DNA of 64,000 nt from Alistipes sp. (GTDB lineage: Bacteria; Bacteroidota; Bacteroidia; Bacteroidales; Rikenellaceae), in contig JAGBTQ010000008.1 in NCBI GenBank assembly GCA_017631275.1, positions 37,165 to 101,164 on the forward strand, given 5' to 3'. Under the pieces are notes generated by a model that was not told the DNA's origin, searched no databases, and was given only the letters and a program-made list of their open reading frames with translations. The translations under genes were made by a program, and so were the position numbers. Of this stretch, positions 1 through 8,095 are shown piece after piece (within the stretch, counting starts at the first letter, position 1; the number at the start of each line of letters is the position of its first letter).

Positions 1-38
1 TTTTTGTTCGTGGTGTAGTGAGGTTTAGAAAAAAGTGC

Positions 39-46
39 TATCTTTG
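39..46 (+). promoter_or_regulatory. -7 promoter element of the thiamine uptake operon
   Basis: TATCTTTG matches the Bacteroidetes -7 consensus TAnnTTTG. A start about seven bases downstream would put the mRNA 5' end right at the beginning of the TPP aptamer. No convincing -33 TTTG is visible 19-21 bp upstream, so this rests on the -7 box and on the position of the riboswitch. Confidence 0.5.
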
Positions 47-52
47 TCGCCA

Positions 53-181
53 ACTAAGGGGTGCTTACTTCCTCGCATGGTGGCTGAAGCGTACGGTCGG
101 CTAATCGTTGTGTGGGTGTAGGCTGAGATTAGACCCATCGTACTGGATACGGGTAATGCCGACACCAGGATAGGAGATATC
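53..181 (+). promoter_or_regulatory. TPP (thiamine pyrophosphate) riboswitch
   Basis: The THI-box landmarks occur in the right order. GGGGTGC lies near position 58. A long P3 arm of roughly 55 nt follows. CTGAGA and ACCC come next, at about 122-136, and the ACCC can pair with the early GGGT to form P2. GGATACGGGTAATGCC then supplies the pyrophosphate-sensing side, and AGGATAGGAG closes the aptamer. TPP binding normally shuts down downstream thiamine genes. The next genes are a TonB receptor and a PnuC-family transporter, the classic Bacteroidetes thiamine-uptake regulon. A short AAAAG/CTTTT hairpin at 185-197 just before the start codon may belong to the expression platform. The P1 stem is weak by eye. 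Confidence 0.87.
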
Positions 182-217
182 TTTAAAAGCCCCTTTTCAA
201 CTTAATTTAAATAGAGT

Positions 218-2458
218 ATGAAAAGGATTTTTTGTTTTATGTGCGCACTGCTCAGCCTCTGCGCGCTACGTGCCGAGGAGCACACACCCGAGAGGGTTGA
301 CACAACACGCATCTACGAGGTAGAACTCATCGAGGTGGTCACCACCGCTGCAAAAAAGAGCACGCCCGTGGCTCAGTCGTCGCTTGCCGAGGAGGATATC
401 CTAAGCCACAGCTACGGCACCGACCTTCCCACAGCCCTCGCCCTAACACCGTCACTCATAGCCACCAACGAGACGGGTATCGGCATTGGTGCTACCTCTA
501 TCCGTCTACGTGGCACCGACGCTACACGCATCAATGTGACGATAAATGGCGTGGCTATGAACAACCCCGACTCCCACTCGATGTACTGGTACGACACCCC
601 CGACCTTATCTCGTCGGTAGGCTCAGTACAGGTGCAGCGCGGTGCTGGAGTGTCGACCAATGGCTCAGGTGCCTTTGGTGGCTCGGTGTCGATGACCACC
701 GATGCTCTCAGCACCGAGTTTTGTGGCTCGGCATCGCTCAGCTACGGCTCGTACAACACCAACAAGCAGGCCCTACACCTCTCCTCAGGACTCATTCGCG
801 ACAGATGGGTTGTCGATGCTCGCCTCACGCACATCGGCTCCGACGGCTACATTGAGCGTGGCGCTACCGACCTTAAGAGCTACATGCTGCAGGCTGGCTA
901 CTATGGCTCTAACACTAAGGTTAAGCTCCTCTCGTTCGGCGGCTCGGCAAAGACCTACCTAACTTATAATGGTGTGTCGAAAGCCGACATGGAGCGCTAT
1001 GGTCGTAGGTATCACGACTCGGGTCAGTATGTCACCTCCGACGGACCCTTTGTCCTCGACGATGGCACACACGTAGCCTACTACGACGACCAGACCGACA
1101 ACTACTTGCAGTTTAATAACCAGCTTGTGCTCAACCACCGCTTCAGTCGCGAGTGGCAGCTCAACGCTACGCTTTTCTACACCTATGGCTACGGCTACTA
1201 CAACCAGTACAAAGACGATGCGTGGCTGGAGAGCTATCTTAACCTCGACACAACAACCCCACAAGCCGACCTCATTCGCCATAAGCTTATGCTCAATCAC
1301 ATGGGTGGCGCAAATGTCGCAGCATCATACACAACCACTAATCTCGACCTTGTGTTCGGTGGCTCGTATAGCTACTATCGCTCCCCACACTGGGGCACAC
1401 TGTCGTGGGTAGATGGTGTCGAGGATGTCGCTGGCAGATGGTACGACAACGATGTCGTTAAGCACGATGGCAACCTCTTTGCACGTGCCCTCTGGACGGT
1501 GCTTAGCGGCGAGCGCAACAACAAGCTTAACCTCTTTGGCGATGTGCAGTACCGCTATGTGGGCTACAAGGCGTGGGGCACTAACGACAACGCCATATGG
1601 GGCGACGAGGGTGTCTATATGCAGCCTATCGACGTGGATAAGGAGTACAACTTCTTCAACCCTCGCATGGGTTTTAGCTATGTAGATGGCTTTCACAACG
1701 CCTTTCTCTCGGCTGCCATTGCCCACCGCGAGCCTACACGCTCCGACTTTACCGACCGCCACATGTTTGCCGCCGACGACAGCTATCCCGAGCCTGAGCG
1801 CCTCGTCGATTTCGAGCTCGGTTATACCTACTCTACACCTAAACTATCGCTTGGTGTAAACCTCTACTACATGCTCTACCACAATCAGTTGGTGGCTACG
1901 GGTATGGTCAATGATGGCGACGATGCACTAAACACAAATGTCGATAAGAGCTTCCGTCGTGGTGTCGAGCTTATGGCATCGTGGAGTGTGGCTAAGTGGC
2001 TCACCCTCTCGGCAAATGCAACGCTCTCGGAGAATAAGATTAAGGACTATGTCGATGCGCTCAAGGATAGCCCTACGTATGGTCAGAACCTCGGCACAAT
2101 GACCATCTCCTACTCGCCCTCGGTCGTAGGCTCGCTCATGGCTAACTTCCACGTAGGTGGCTTCAGCGCCTTGTGGCACACGCAGTATGTGGGTAAGCAA
2201 TACTTCACCAACAACGAGATAGAGGCTCTGTCGCTCGATGCCTACTGCGTCACCAACCTTAACCTCGGCTACGACTACAAATTAGACTCAGGTCGCTCGG
2301 TGCGCTTTGGCGTGGCTATCAACAACCTCTTCTCAACGCTCTACTCGTCGAATGGCTACGGATATTCGTATATGTGGGACGGCGTGCGCTACGACGAGGC
2401 TTTCTACTTCCCTCAGGCACCTATCAACGTGCTTGCTAACGTCACTGTAAACTTCTAA
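218..2458 (+). CDS. TonB-dependent outer-membrane receptor, predicted thiamine uptake
   Basis: This 746-residue outer-membrane transporter is predicted to import thiamine or its phosphates using TonB energy. An N-terminal signal peptide (MKRIFCFMCALLSLCALRA) is followed by a plug domain at about residues 50-170, with the typical RLRGTDATRINVTINGV and VQVQRGAG segments. The rest is a 22-strand-type barrel rich in aromatic and polar residues, ending in the aromatic-terminated ANVTVNF expected for barrel assembly. It lacks the N-terminal carboxypeptidase-regulatory domain found in SusC-type receptors. Substrate is inferred from the TPP riboswitch directly upstream and from pnuT three bases downstream, not from the protein itself. 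The family call is firm and the substrate is likely. Confidence 0.9.
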   Translation: MKRIFCFMCALLSLCALRAEEHTPERVDTTRIYEVELIEVVTTAAKKSTPVAQSSLAEEDILSHSYGTDLPTALALTPSLIATNETGIGIGATSIRLRGTDATRINVTINGVAMNNPDSHSMYWYDTPDLISSVGSVQVQRGAGVSTNGSGAFGGSVSMTTDALSTEFCGSASLSYGSYNTNKQALHLSSGLIRDRWVVDARLTHIGSDGYIERGATDLKSYMLQAGYYGSNTKVKLLSFGGSAKTYLTYNGVSKADMERYGRRYHDSGQYVTSDGPFVLDDGTHVAYYDDQTDNYLQFNNQLVLNHRFSREWQLNATLFYTYGYGYYNQYKDDAWLESYLNLDTTTPQADLIRHKLMLNHMGGANVAASYTTTNLDLVFGGSYSYYRSPHWGTLSWVDGVEDVAGRWYDNDVVKHDGNLFARALWTVLSGERNNKLNLFGDVQYRYVGYKAWGTNDNAIWGDEGVYMQPIDVDKEYNFFNPRMGFSYVDGFHNAFLSAAIAHREPTRSDFTDRHMFAADDSYPEPERLVDFELGYTYSTPKLSLGVNLYYMLYHNQLVATGMVNDGDDALNTNVDKSFRRGVELMASWSVAKWLTLSANATLSENKIKDYVDALKDSPTYGQNLGTMTISYSPSVVGSLMANFHVGGFSALWHTQYVGKQYFTNNEIEALSLDAYCVTNLNLGYDYKLDSGRSVRFGVAINNLFSTLYSSNGYGYSYMWDGVRYDEAFYFPQAPINVLANVTVNF

Positions 2459-2461
2459 ACT

Positions 2462-3043
2462 ATGGATCTATCGGTAATTCTCCAGGCTGTCGGCATCGCT
2501 CTCGGTTTGCTATACCTCTGGCTCGAGTACAAGGCTAATATATGGGTATGGGTTGTGGGTGCTATCATGCCCCTTGTCCATGGTACGTTGTACCTCACCA
2601 AGGGTATCTATGCCGATGCCGCCATGCAGCTCTACTATGTCTTGGCAGGTATCTATGGTCTTGCCGTGTGGTTGCGTAAGCCCTCAGCCAAGAGCGAGGA
2701 TAAGCACGAGGGCAAGATACGTCACACGCCCGTAGGGTGGATAGTGCCCCTTGTGTCTGTCTATGCGGTGCTGCATGTGGTGTTGTACTTCTTGCTTAGC
2801 GAGTTCACCGATAGCACCGTGCCCTTCTTCGACTCGATGTCCACGGCTATGTCCGTCGTGGCTATGTGGATGCTCTCGCGCAAGCTCGTCGAGCAGTGGC
2901 TAGTGTGGCTTGTTGTCGATATGATTAGTGTTGGGTTGTACTTCTATAAGGGTATCCCCGGCACAGCCCTGCTCTACACGCTCTACTGCGTACTTGCCGT
3001 TGCAGGATATCTGCGCTGGAGAAAGCAAGCGAAGATGATATAA
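2462..3043 (+). CDS. pnuT: PnuT/PnuC-family thiamine transporter
   Basis: A 193-residue inner-membrane protein with about seven hydrophobic helices, the length and topology of PnuC-family facilitators. The C-terminal helices carry the tryptophan-rich EQWLVWLVVD segment typical of the family. PnuC takes up nicotinamide riboside, whereas relatives under TPP riboswitch control (PnuT) take up thiamine. The riboswitch-receptor-PnuT arrangement with a 3-bp gap argues for PnuT. Together the two proteins would move thiamine across both membranes. A thiamine pyrophosphokinase gene, often third in such operons, is absent; a terminator follows immediately. Confidence 0.88.
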   Translation: MDLSVILQAVGIALGLLYLWLEYKANIWVWVVGAIMPLVHGTLYLTKGIYADAAMQLYYVLAGIYGLAVWLRKPSAKSEDKHEGKIRHTPVGWIVPLVSVYAVLHVVLYFLLSEFTDSTVPFFDSMSTAMSVVAMWMLSRKLVEQWLVWLVVDMISVGLYFYKGIPGTALLYTLYCVLAVAGYLRWRKQAKMI

Positions 3044-3051
3044 ATAAAAGA

Positions 3052-3090
3052 ATAGAGGCTAATCCGCTTGGGGTTAGCCTCTATCGTTTT
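3052..3090. terminator. Bidirectional intrinsic terminator between convergent genes
   Basis: A perfect 11-bp stem (ATAGAGGCTAA with TTAGCCTCTAT, 3052-3062 and 3074-3084) has an 11-nt loop. CGTTTTTAT follows on the plus strand, and an A-rich stretch on the left gives a U-run for the minus-strand gene. It sits between the stops of pnuT and the DUF4301 gene. Confidence 0.85.
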
Positions 3091-3101
3091 TATCTGTTTT
3101 A

Positions 3102-4535
3102 CTACTGGTGCTCAGGGCGTAGCAGGTCGTTGACAACCTTTACTGGTGAGAATGTCGAGATTGGCACCTCCACAAATATTGTGTTCCAGTTAGCCATCGC
3201 TCCGTTCCACAATCCTGGAAGCTCCTGTGCTCGTAGCTCGCGACCTCCTGCCGACTTCGACGAGATAAAGCCCGTCTTAGGGTCGGTGTACTCTCTAAGG
3301 TTGTACTTAGTGCCGTCGTAGCGCATCACGCCACACACCAAGTCAACAGGGTTGAAGTGTGTTGCCTCCTTCATAAGGTGTGCATCCTCCTTAGCAATCT
3401 GGCTCGACTCGGCAATCTGCAACTGCTCGCGACCCAAGTCGTCACCCACCCAGAAAGGACCACCACCAGGCTCGCCCTCATTCTTCACCATGCCACAGAC
3501 ACGGATAGGGCGGTCGAGGCTCTGCTCCACGAGCTCCAACGATGCACCCTCAGGAAGCTTGCAACATAGCTCGTTGCGTAGGAACTCCACAGCCTCAGCC
3601 TTCACATCCTCGCCACGCTTAATGGCTCTAAGCAGCTCGAACGAACGCTCCTGAAGACGCAGAAGCTCGCCCGCAAGCACACGCTTGTATGTCGTTGTGT
3701 CGCCCTTGCGCTCGTCGGTAGTCACGTTGTCGATGTTCTTCACAAAGATGATGTCGGCATCGAGCTTGTCGAGGTTGGCGATGAGTGCTCCATGACCCGC
3801 AGGGCGGAACAAAAGCTTGCCATCGTCGGTGCGGAATGGGGTGTTGTCGGGATTTACAGCAATGGTGTCAGTAGCTGGGCTCTGCTGCGAGAACGACACG
3901 TCGAACTTAACGCCAAACTTTGCCTCGTAGTGGCTCTGACGCTCACCGAGCAACGCCTCGAAACCCTCTTGGTGCTCAGGCGACACGGTGAAGTGGATAG
4001 CTGCACGCTCGCCATTCGATGCATACAACGCTGCCTCCACCAAGTGCTCCTCAACAGGCTTGCGGTTGCCCTCCTTGTAGGCGTGGAACGTAACCAAGCC
4101 CTTAGGCTTAGCGCCATACTCCAAGCCATCTACGATGATGTTGCGCACAACATCCTTATCGTCGATTTGTGGCTTAAGATACTTTGCCAACTCGGGGAAG
4201 AAGGCAAACTTCTCGAGGTTTACGATTAGCTTGTCGATGCCCGCTGTGCGCTTATCCTCGTTCACATACTCGAAGAGCTCTTTAAACATGCGTGTTGCAG
4301 CGCCCGATGCTGGTACGAACTTTACGGTGCGTAGCTCGCCACGCTTTGCCTCGTAGCGCTCCTCAGCCTGCTTTAGTGCCTCCTCGTCGAGGCGAAGTAT
4401 GCCGTCGCCCACCGATGCAGCACGTCGTACAGGGAGTGAAGGGAAACCGTTGCGGAAATTCTCAATTTGTTGTTCTACCTCAGCAAGTCTCAATCCTCGA
4501 GCCTCAATCTGAGCAATGTCGTTAGGAGTGAACAT
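3102..4535 (-). CDS. DUF4301 family protein
   Basis: This 477-residue protein matches the Bacteroidetes-restricted DUF4301 family, whose members typically begin close to MFTPNDIAQIEARG; that start (4535) was preferred over an upstream in-frame ATG. No function is established as far as I know. Two stretches resemble sugar-nucleotide pyrophosphorylases. A small-residue loop with Arg (VPASGAATRMFKEL) lies near residues 80-93 and looks like the GG.GTR nucleotide-binding loop. PAGHGALIANLDKLDADI and then FVKNIDNV resemble the GHG and NIDN motifs of UDP-glucose/UDP-sugar pyrophosphorylases. A nucleotidyltransferase role is therefore an inference. It stands alone, convergent with pnuT and divergent from murB. 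Confidence 0.82.
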   Translation of the reverse strand: MFTPNDIAQIEARGLRLAEVEQQIENFRNGFPSLPVRRAASVGDGILRLDEEALKQAEERYEAKRGELRTVKFVPASGAATRMFKELFEYVNEDKRTAGIDKLIVNLEKFAFFPELAKYLKPQIDDKDVVRNIIVDGLEYGAKPKGLVTFHAYKEGNRKPVEEHLVEAALYASNGERAAIHFTVSPEHQEGFEALLGERQSHYEAKFGVKFDVSFSQQSPATDTIAVNPDNTPFRTDDGKLLFRPAGHGALIANLDKLDADIIFVKNIDNVTTDERKGDTTTYKRVLAGELLRLQERSFELLRAIKRGEDVKAEAVEFLRNELCCKLPEGASLELVEQSLDRPIRVCGMVKNEGEPGGGPFWVGDDLGREQLQIAESSQIAKEDAHLMKEATHFNPVDLVCGVMRYDGTKYNLREYTDPKTGFISSKSAGGRELRAQELPGLWNGAMANWNTIFVEVPISTFSPVKVVNDLLRPEHQ

Positions 4536-4593
4536 AGTATCTCTAAATTTAGTTGTTTTTGCACTTCGACGACGTAAATATCGTTTCAACACT

Positions 4594-4625
4594 CAAAGTT
4601 AGCAAAATTTTTTTTATATTTGCAA
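4594..4625 (-). promoter_or_regulatory. Promoter of the DUF4301 gene
   Basis: On the minus strand, TAACTTTG (4601 to 4594) is a -7 box and TTG (4625 to 4623) lies about 20 bp upstream. This gives a leader of about 50 nt. It overlaps the murB promoter region on the other strand. Confidence 0.6.
4615..4622 (+). promoter_or_regulatory. -7 element upstream of murB
   Basis: TATATTTG matches TAnnTTTG and ends only four bases before the murB ATG, so the transcript would begin at or next to the start codon. No clear -33 TTTG is visible, hence moderate confidence. Confidence 0.45.
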
Positions 4626-4626
4626 T

Positions 4627-5640
4627 ATGAAACGAATATATTCAAACATAAGCCTCGCTTCACGCAATAGCTTTGGCGTTGAGCAGCAGGCTACAACTCT
4701 TGTTGAGTTCGAGTGTGCCGAGGATCTTAGAACCTACTTCGAGGAGCATAACCCCGTGAAGTGGTATGTTCTTGGCGCAGGCAATAATACCCTCTTTATG
4801 CAGGACTACGACGGCGTGTTGTTCACACCCGTTAATCGCAAGCGAACCATACTTTGCTCTAACGATGATTATGTGGAGCTTCGTGCCGAGGCTGGTCACG
4901 ATTGGGACGAGCTTGTCGAGTGGAGCGTCAATGAGGGGTTGTGGGGTATCGAGAACCTGTCGGCTATTCCAAGCTCTGTGGGCGCTGCTCCTGTTCAGAA
5001 TATCGGTGCTTATGGTGCCGAGGCTAAGGACGCTATTACCACTGTCGAGTATTTCGATGTAGAGAGCCGCAGCGTTGTCCGCCTAACGAATGCCGACTGC
5101 CACTTTGCCTATCGTGAGAGTATCTTCAAGCAGGAGCTCAAGGGTAAGGTTATTATCCTCGCCGTGGAGTTTAAGCTTAGCCGTCATGCAAAGCCCAACC
5201 TTGGTTATGGCGATGTTATCTCGGAGGTCGAGAGCCGTGGTGGTGCCACGCTACGCAATATCCGCGATGCTATCTGCGCTATCCGCTCACGCAAGCTTCC
5301 CGACCCTAAGGTGTTGGGCAATGCCGGTAGCTTCTTTAAGAACCCTATCGTCGAGCGTAGTGTTGCCGACGAGCTCTTGGCTAAGTATCCCGATATGCCT
5401 CACTATGCTGTTCCGGGCGACGACGACCACGTAAAGCTCGCTGCAGGCTGGCTTATCGACAAGTCGGGCTTGAAGGGCTATCGTGATGGTGTCGTTGGCG
5501 TTCACGACCGTCAGGCACTCGTCTTGGTTAACCATGGCGGTGCTACGGGTGGCGATGTTATGCGCTTGGCAGGGTATGTGTGTGGCAAGGTGAAGGAGAA
5601 TTTTGGCGTGGAGATATCGCCAGAGGTTAATGTTTTGTAG
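4627..5640 (+). CDS. murB: UDP-N-acetylmuramate dehydrogenase MurB
   Basis: MurB reduces UDP-N-acetylenolpyruvoylglucosamine to UDP-N-acetylmuramate with FAD and NADPH, an early cytoplasmic step of peptidoglycan synthesis. At 337 residues it has type I length. The N-terminal SRNSFGVEQQATTLVEF region matches the family start. FAD-binding segments include VLGAGNNTLF and IPSSVGAAPVQNIGAYGAE. The catalytic serine lies in NAGSFFKNP and the catalytic glutamate in the terminal SPEVNVL. It leads a same-strand run into tilS and holA with very short gaps. Confidence 0.95.
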   Translation: MKRIYSNISLASRNSFGVEQQATTLVEFECAEDLRTYFEEHNPVKWYVLGAGNNTLFMQDYDGVLFTPVNRKRTILCSNDDYVELRAEAGHDWDELVEWSVNEGLWGIENLSAIPSSVGAAPVQNIGAYGAEAKDAITTVEYFDVESRSVVRLTNADCHFAYRESIFKQELKGKVIILAVEFKLSRHAKPNLGYGDVISEVESRGGATLRNIRDAICAIRSRKLPDPKVLGNAGSFFKNPIVERSVADELLAKYPDMPHYAVPGDDDHVKLAAGWLIDKSGLKGYRDGVVGVHDRQALVLVNHGGATGGDVMRLAGYVCGKVKENFGVEISPEVNVL

Positions 5641-5654
5641 AGGTGAAAGAGGTA

Positions 5655-6998
5655 ATGTTTCTACTCGACGAGTTCGAGAAGTATGTAGCCGACAACGAGC
5701 TATTCACACACGACGATAAAATATTGCTCACCGTATCGGGCGGTGTCGATTCCATGGTCTTAATGTCGCTCACGGCGGCTGCAGGATATAAGTTTGGCGT
5801 TGCTCACTGCAACTTCCAGCTACGTGGCAAGGAGAGCGACGAGGATGAGTTGCTTGTTGAGCACGAGGCAAAGCGCCTCGGTGTCGAGTTTTTCAATAAG
5901 CGTTTCGACACCACTGCCGAGATGGAGCGCACGGGAGAGTCTATGGAGATGGCTGCCCGCCGTCTGCGCTATGCATGGTTTAAGGAGCTCTGCGACGAGC
6001 ATGGCTACACCGTGATTGCCATTGCACACCATATCAACGACTCTATCGAGACATTCTTTATCAATATGCTGCGAGGCACAGGCCTTCGTGGTCTTACGGG
6101 TATCAACAACCATGTAGGACGCATCGTGCGCCCACTGATGTTTACCAACCGCAAGGAGATTCACGACTATGCCATAGCCCACCGCATCCCCTTCCGAGAG
6201 GACTCGTCAAACCGCTCGACAAAGTACTTGCGCAATAAGGTGCGTATCGGCCTTATCCCTATGCTTCGCGAGATTACGCCTCAGTTTACCACCATCATGC
6301 GTCGCAACGTCTCGCGCCTAAGCCAGGCTCAAGACTTTATTACAGCCTCTATGAGCATCATCAAGCGCGATATCATCGAGCAGTCGGGCGACATTCGCAC
6401 TATCCGAGTGCAGCGAATAAATGGGTCGCTACCTCGCAACTTTGTTATCTACGAGATTCTTAGCGAGGAGTATGGCTTCAAGGGCGATGTTGTCGATGCG
6501 TTGTGTCATGCCCTCGACAACAACTCTACGGGTCGTAGGTTCTATGCCCGCGAGTGGGTTGCTGTGGTCGATCGTGGCGATATTGTGGTGTCGCCTATTA
6601 CGGAGGAGGACGACTGCGAGGTTATTGTTGAGCGTCGCACGTTGCGCTCATACGTTGGTGGCTCGGTGCTCTACTACCAGTATTGCGACATCGACTTTAT
6701 AGATACCCTCGACCAGGGCGAGAATGTCGCTCTTATCGATGCCGACAAGCTCTCGTATCCTCTTCGCTTGCGTCGCTGGCGTGAGGGCGATTGGTTCCAG
6801 CCGCTCGGCATGAGTGGCCGTAAGAAGATTAGTGACTATCTCATCGATAAGAAGGTCTCTATGGCGCAGAAGAGCCGTCAGTTTGTGCTACTCTCGGGCG
6901 ACGATATTGTTTGGGTTGTGGGTCGTCGTCTTGACGATAGATTTGCAGTTACTAAGCGCACTGAGCGTGTGTTGCGTGTTGTGCGCGATAATATATAA
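5655..6998 (+). CDS. tilS: tRNA(Ile)-lysidine synthase TilS
   Basis: TilS attaches lysine to the wobble cytidine of the CAU-anticodon isoleucine tRNA using ATP, so that AUA codons are read correctly. The PP-loop ATPase motif SGGVDSM lies near residue 26, followed by the N-terminal catalytic domain with AIAHHINDSIETF and LRGTGLRGL. A C-terminal TilS domain contains WFQPLGMSGRKKISDYLID. The ATG at 5655 gives 447 residues; a GTG at 5643, three bases after the murB stop, would add four and cannot be excluded. It is co-transcribed with murB and holA by position. Confidence 0.93.
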   Translation: MFLLDEFEKYVADNELFTHDDKILLTVSGGVDSMVLMSLTAAAGYKFGVAHCNFQLRGKESDEDELLVEHEAKRLGVEFFNKRFDTTAEMERTGESMEMAARRLRYAWFKELCDEHGYTVIAIAHHINDSIETFFINMLRGTGLRGLTGINNHVGRIVRPLMFTNRKEIHDYAIAHRIPFREDSSNRSTKYLRNKVRIGLIPMLREITPQFTTIMRRNVSRLSQAQDFITASMSIIKRDIIEQSGDIRTIRVQRINGSLPRNFVIYEILSEEYGFKGDVVDALCHALDNNSTGRRFYAREWVAVVDRGDIVVSPITEEDDCEVIVERRTLRSYVGGSVLYYQYCDIDFIDTLDQGENVALIDADKLSYPLRLRRWREGDWFQPLGMSGRKKISDYLIDKKVSMAQKSRQFVLLSGDDIVWVVGRRLDDRFAVTKRTERVLRVVRDNI

Positions 6999-7010
6999 TA
7001 AGGTGTTGCT

Positions 7011-8093
7011 ATGGCTAAGACAGCGAAATTTGTCGATTGTGTTACGGAGTACTCGGCTATCATGTCCGACATCTCAGCACGTCGCTTTCAGCCCATATAT
7101 CTGCTCACGGGCGACGAGGGCTTCTTCATCGATGCCATCTGTGACGCCCTTGCCGAGAGTATCTTAAACGAGGCGGAGCGTGCCTTCAATCAGGTTACTG
7201 TCTATGGCCTCGATACCGATGCGGGTGCTGTTGTCAATCTCTGTCGTCAGCTACCCATGATGGGCTCTTATCAGGTTGTCATCGTGCGCGAGGCACAGCA
7301 GATGTCGAAGCTCGATGCACTCCAGCACTACACCTCATCGCCACAGGCTACTACTATCCTTATCGTATGCTACAAGAATAAGGAGCAGGGTAGAGGTATC
7401 GACAAGCGTACGTCGTTCTACAAGAGTTGTCTGAAGAATGGCGTAGTGTTTGAGTCGTTGCGTCCTCGCGATTATGAGGTTGACTCGTGGCTAAATAGCT
7501 ATATCGCCTCGTCTGGCTTTAAGATTACTGCCAAGGCTATGGCTATGCTCAAGGAGCATGTGGGCATGGACCTATCGCGCATGGCTCAGGAGGTCAAGAA
7601 GTTGTCGGTGTCGTTGCCCGAGAGCGAGCGCACCATTACCGATAGCCATATTGAGCAGTATATCGGCCTTTCTAAGGAGTTTAACACCTTCGAGCTCAAC
7701 GACGCTGTGCTTAAGCAAGATGTGGCACGAGCAATGCGTATTGCCGACCACTTCGCACATAACCCCAAGAGCTATCCTATTACGCTCACAATAAACATTC
7801 TCTTTGGACTCTTCCAGCAGCTCTTCCTGTTTAACTACCTACTATGGCAGCAGCGCCGTCAGGGTATTGCCCTGCCTGGCGAGATGGAGCTTATGCGTGC
7901 CGTGAGGGTGAATAATAGGTTCGCTCTAAATGAGATTAAGGCAAACATAGGTCGCTGGGATAACCGCCGAGTCTTTGCCATTCTTGGCCTACTGCGCGAG
8001 TATGACGCTAAGAGCAAGGGTATCGACAGTGGAGGTCTTGATGGTGGCGAACTACTCAAGGAGTTGTTGCTCAAAATATTCACAAGCCGTTAG
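7011..8093 (+). CDS. holA: DNA polymerase III subunit delta HolA
   Basis: The delta subunit of the clamp loader opens the sliding clamp during replication. The 360-residue protein has the typical N-terminus PIYLLTGDEGFFID, the region corresponding to the degenerate nucleotide-binding lobe. A middle region contains LKEHVGMDLSRMAQEVKKL, and a C-terminal helical collar domain has ILFGLFQQLFLFNYLLW. It starts 12 bp after tilS and ends 2 bp before the next gene, consistent with one transcript. Confidence 0.92.
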   Translation: MAKTAKFVDCVTEYSAIMSDISARRFQPIYLLTGDEGFFIDAICDALAESILNEAERAFNQVTVYGLDTDAGAVVNLCRQLPMMGSYQVVIVREAQQMSKLDALQHYTSSPQATTILIVCYKNKEQGRGIDKRTSFYKSCLKNGVVFESLRPRDYEVDSWLNSYIASSGFKITAKAMAMLKEHVGMDLSRMAQEVKKLSVSLPESERTITDSHIEQYIGLSKEFNTFELNDAVLKQDVARAMRIADHFAHNPKSYPITLTINILFGLFQQLFLFNYLLWQQRRQGIALPGEMELMRAVRVNNRFALNEIKANIGRWDNRRVFAILGLLREYDAKSKGIDSGGLDGGELLKELLLKIFTSR

Positions 8094-8095
8094 TT

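Noticed and set aside
4536-4592. Upstream in-frame ATG for the DUF4301 gene
   Set aside because: It lies at or before the predicted transcription start, and the added residues (basic, low similarity) are not part of the family N-terminus.
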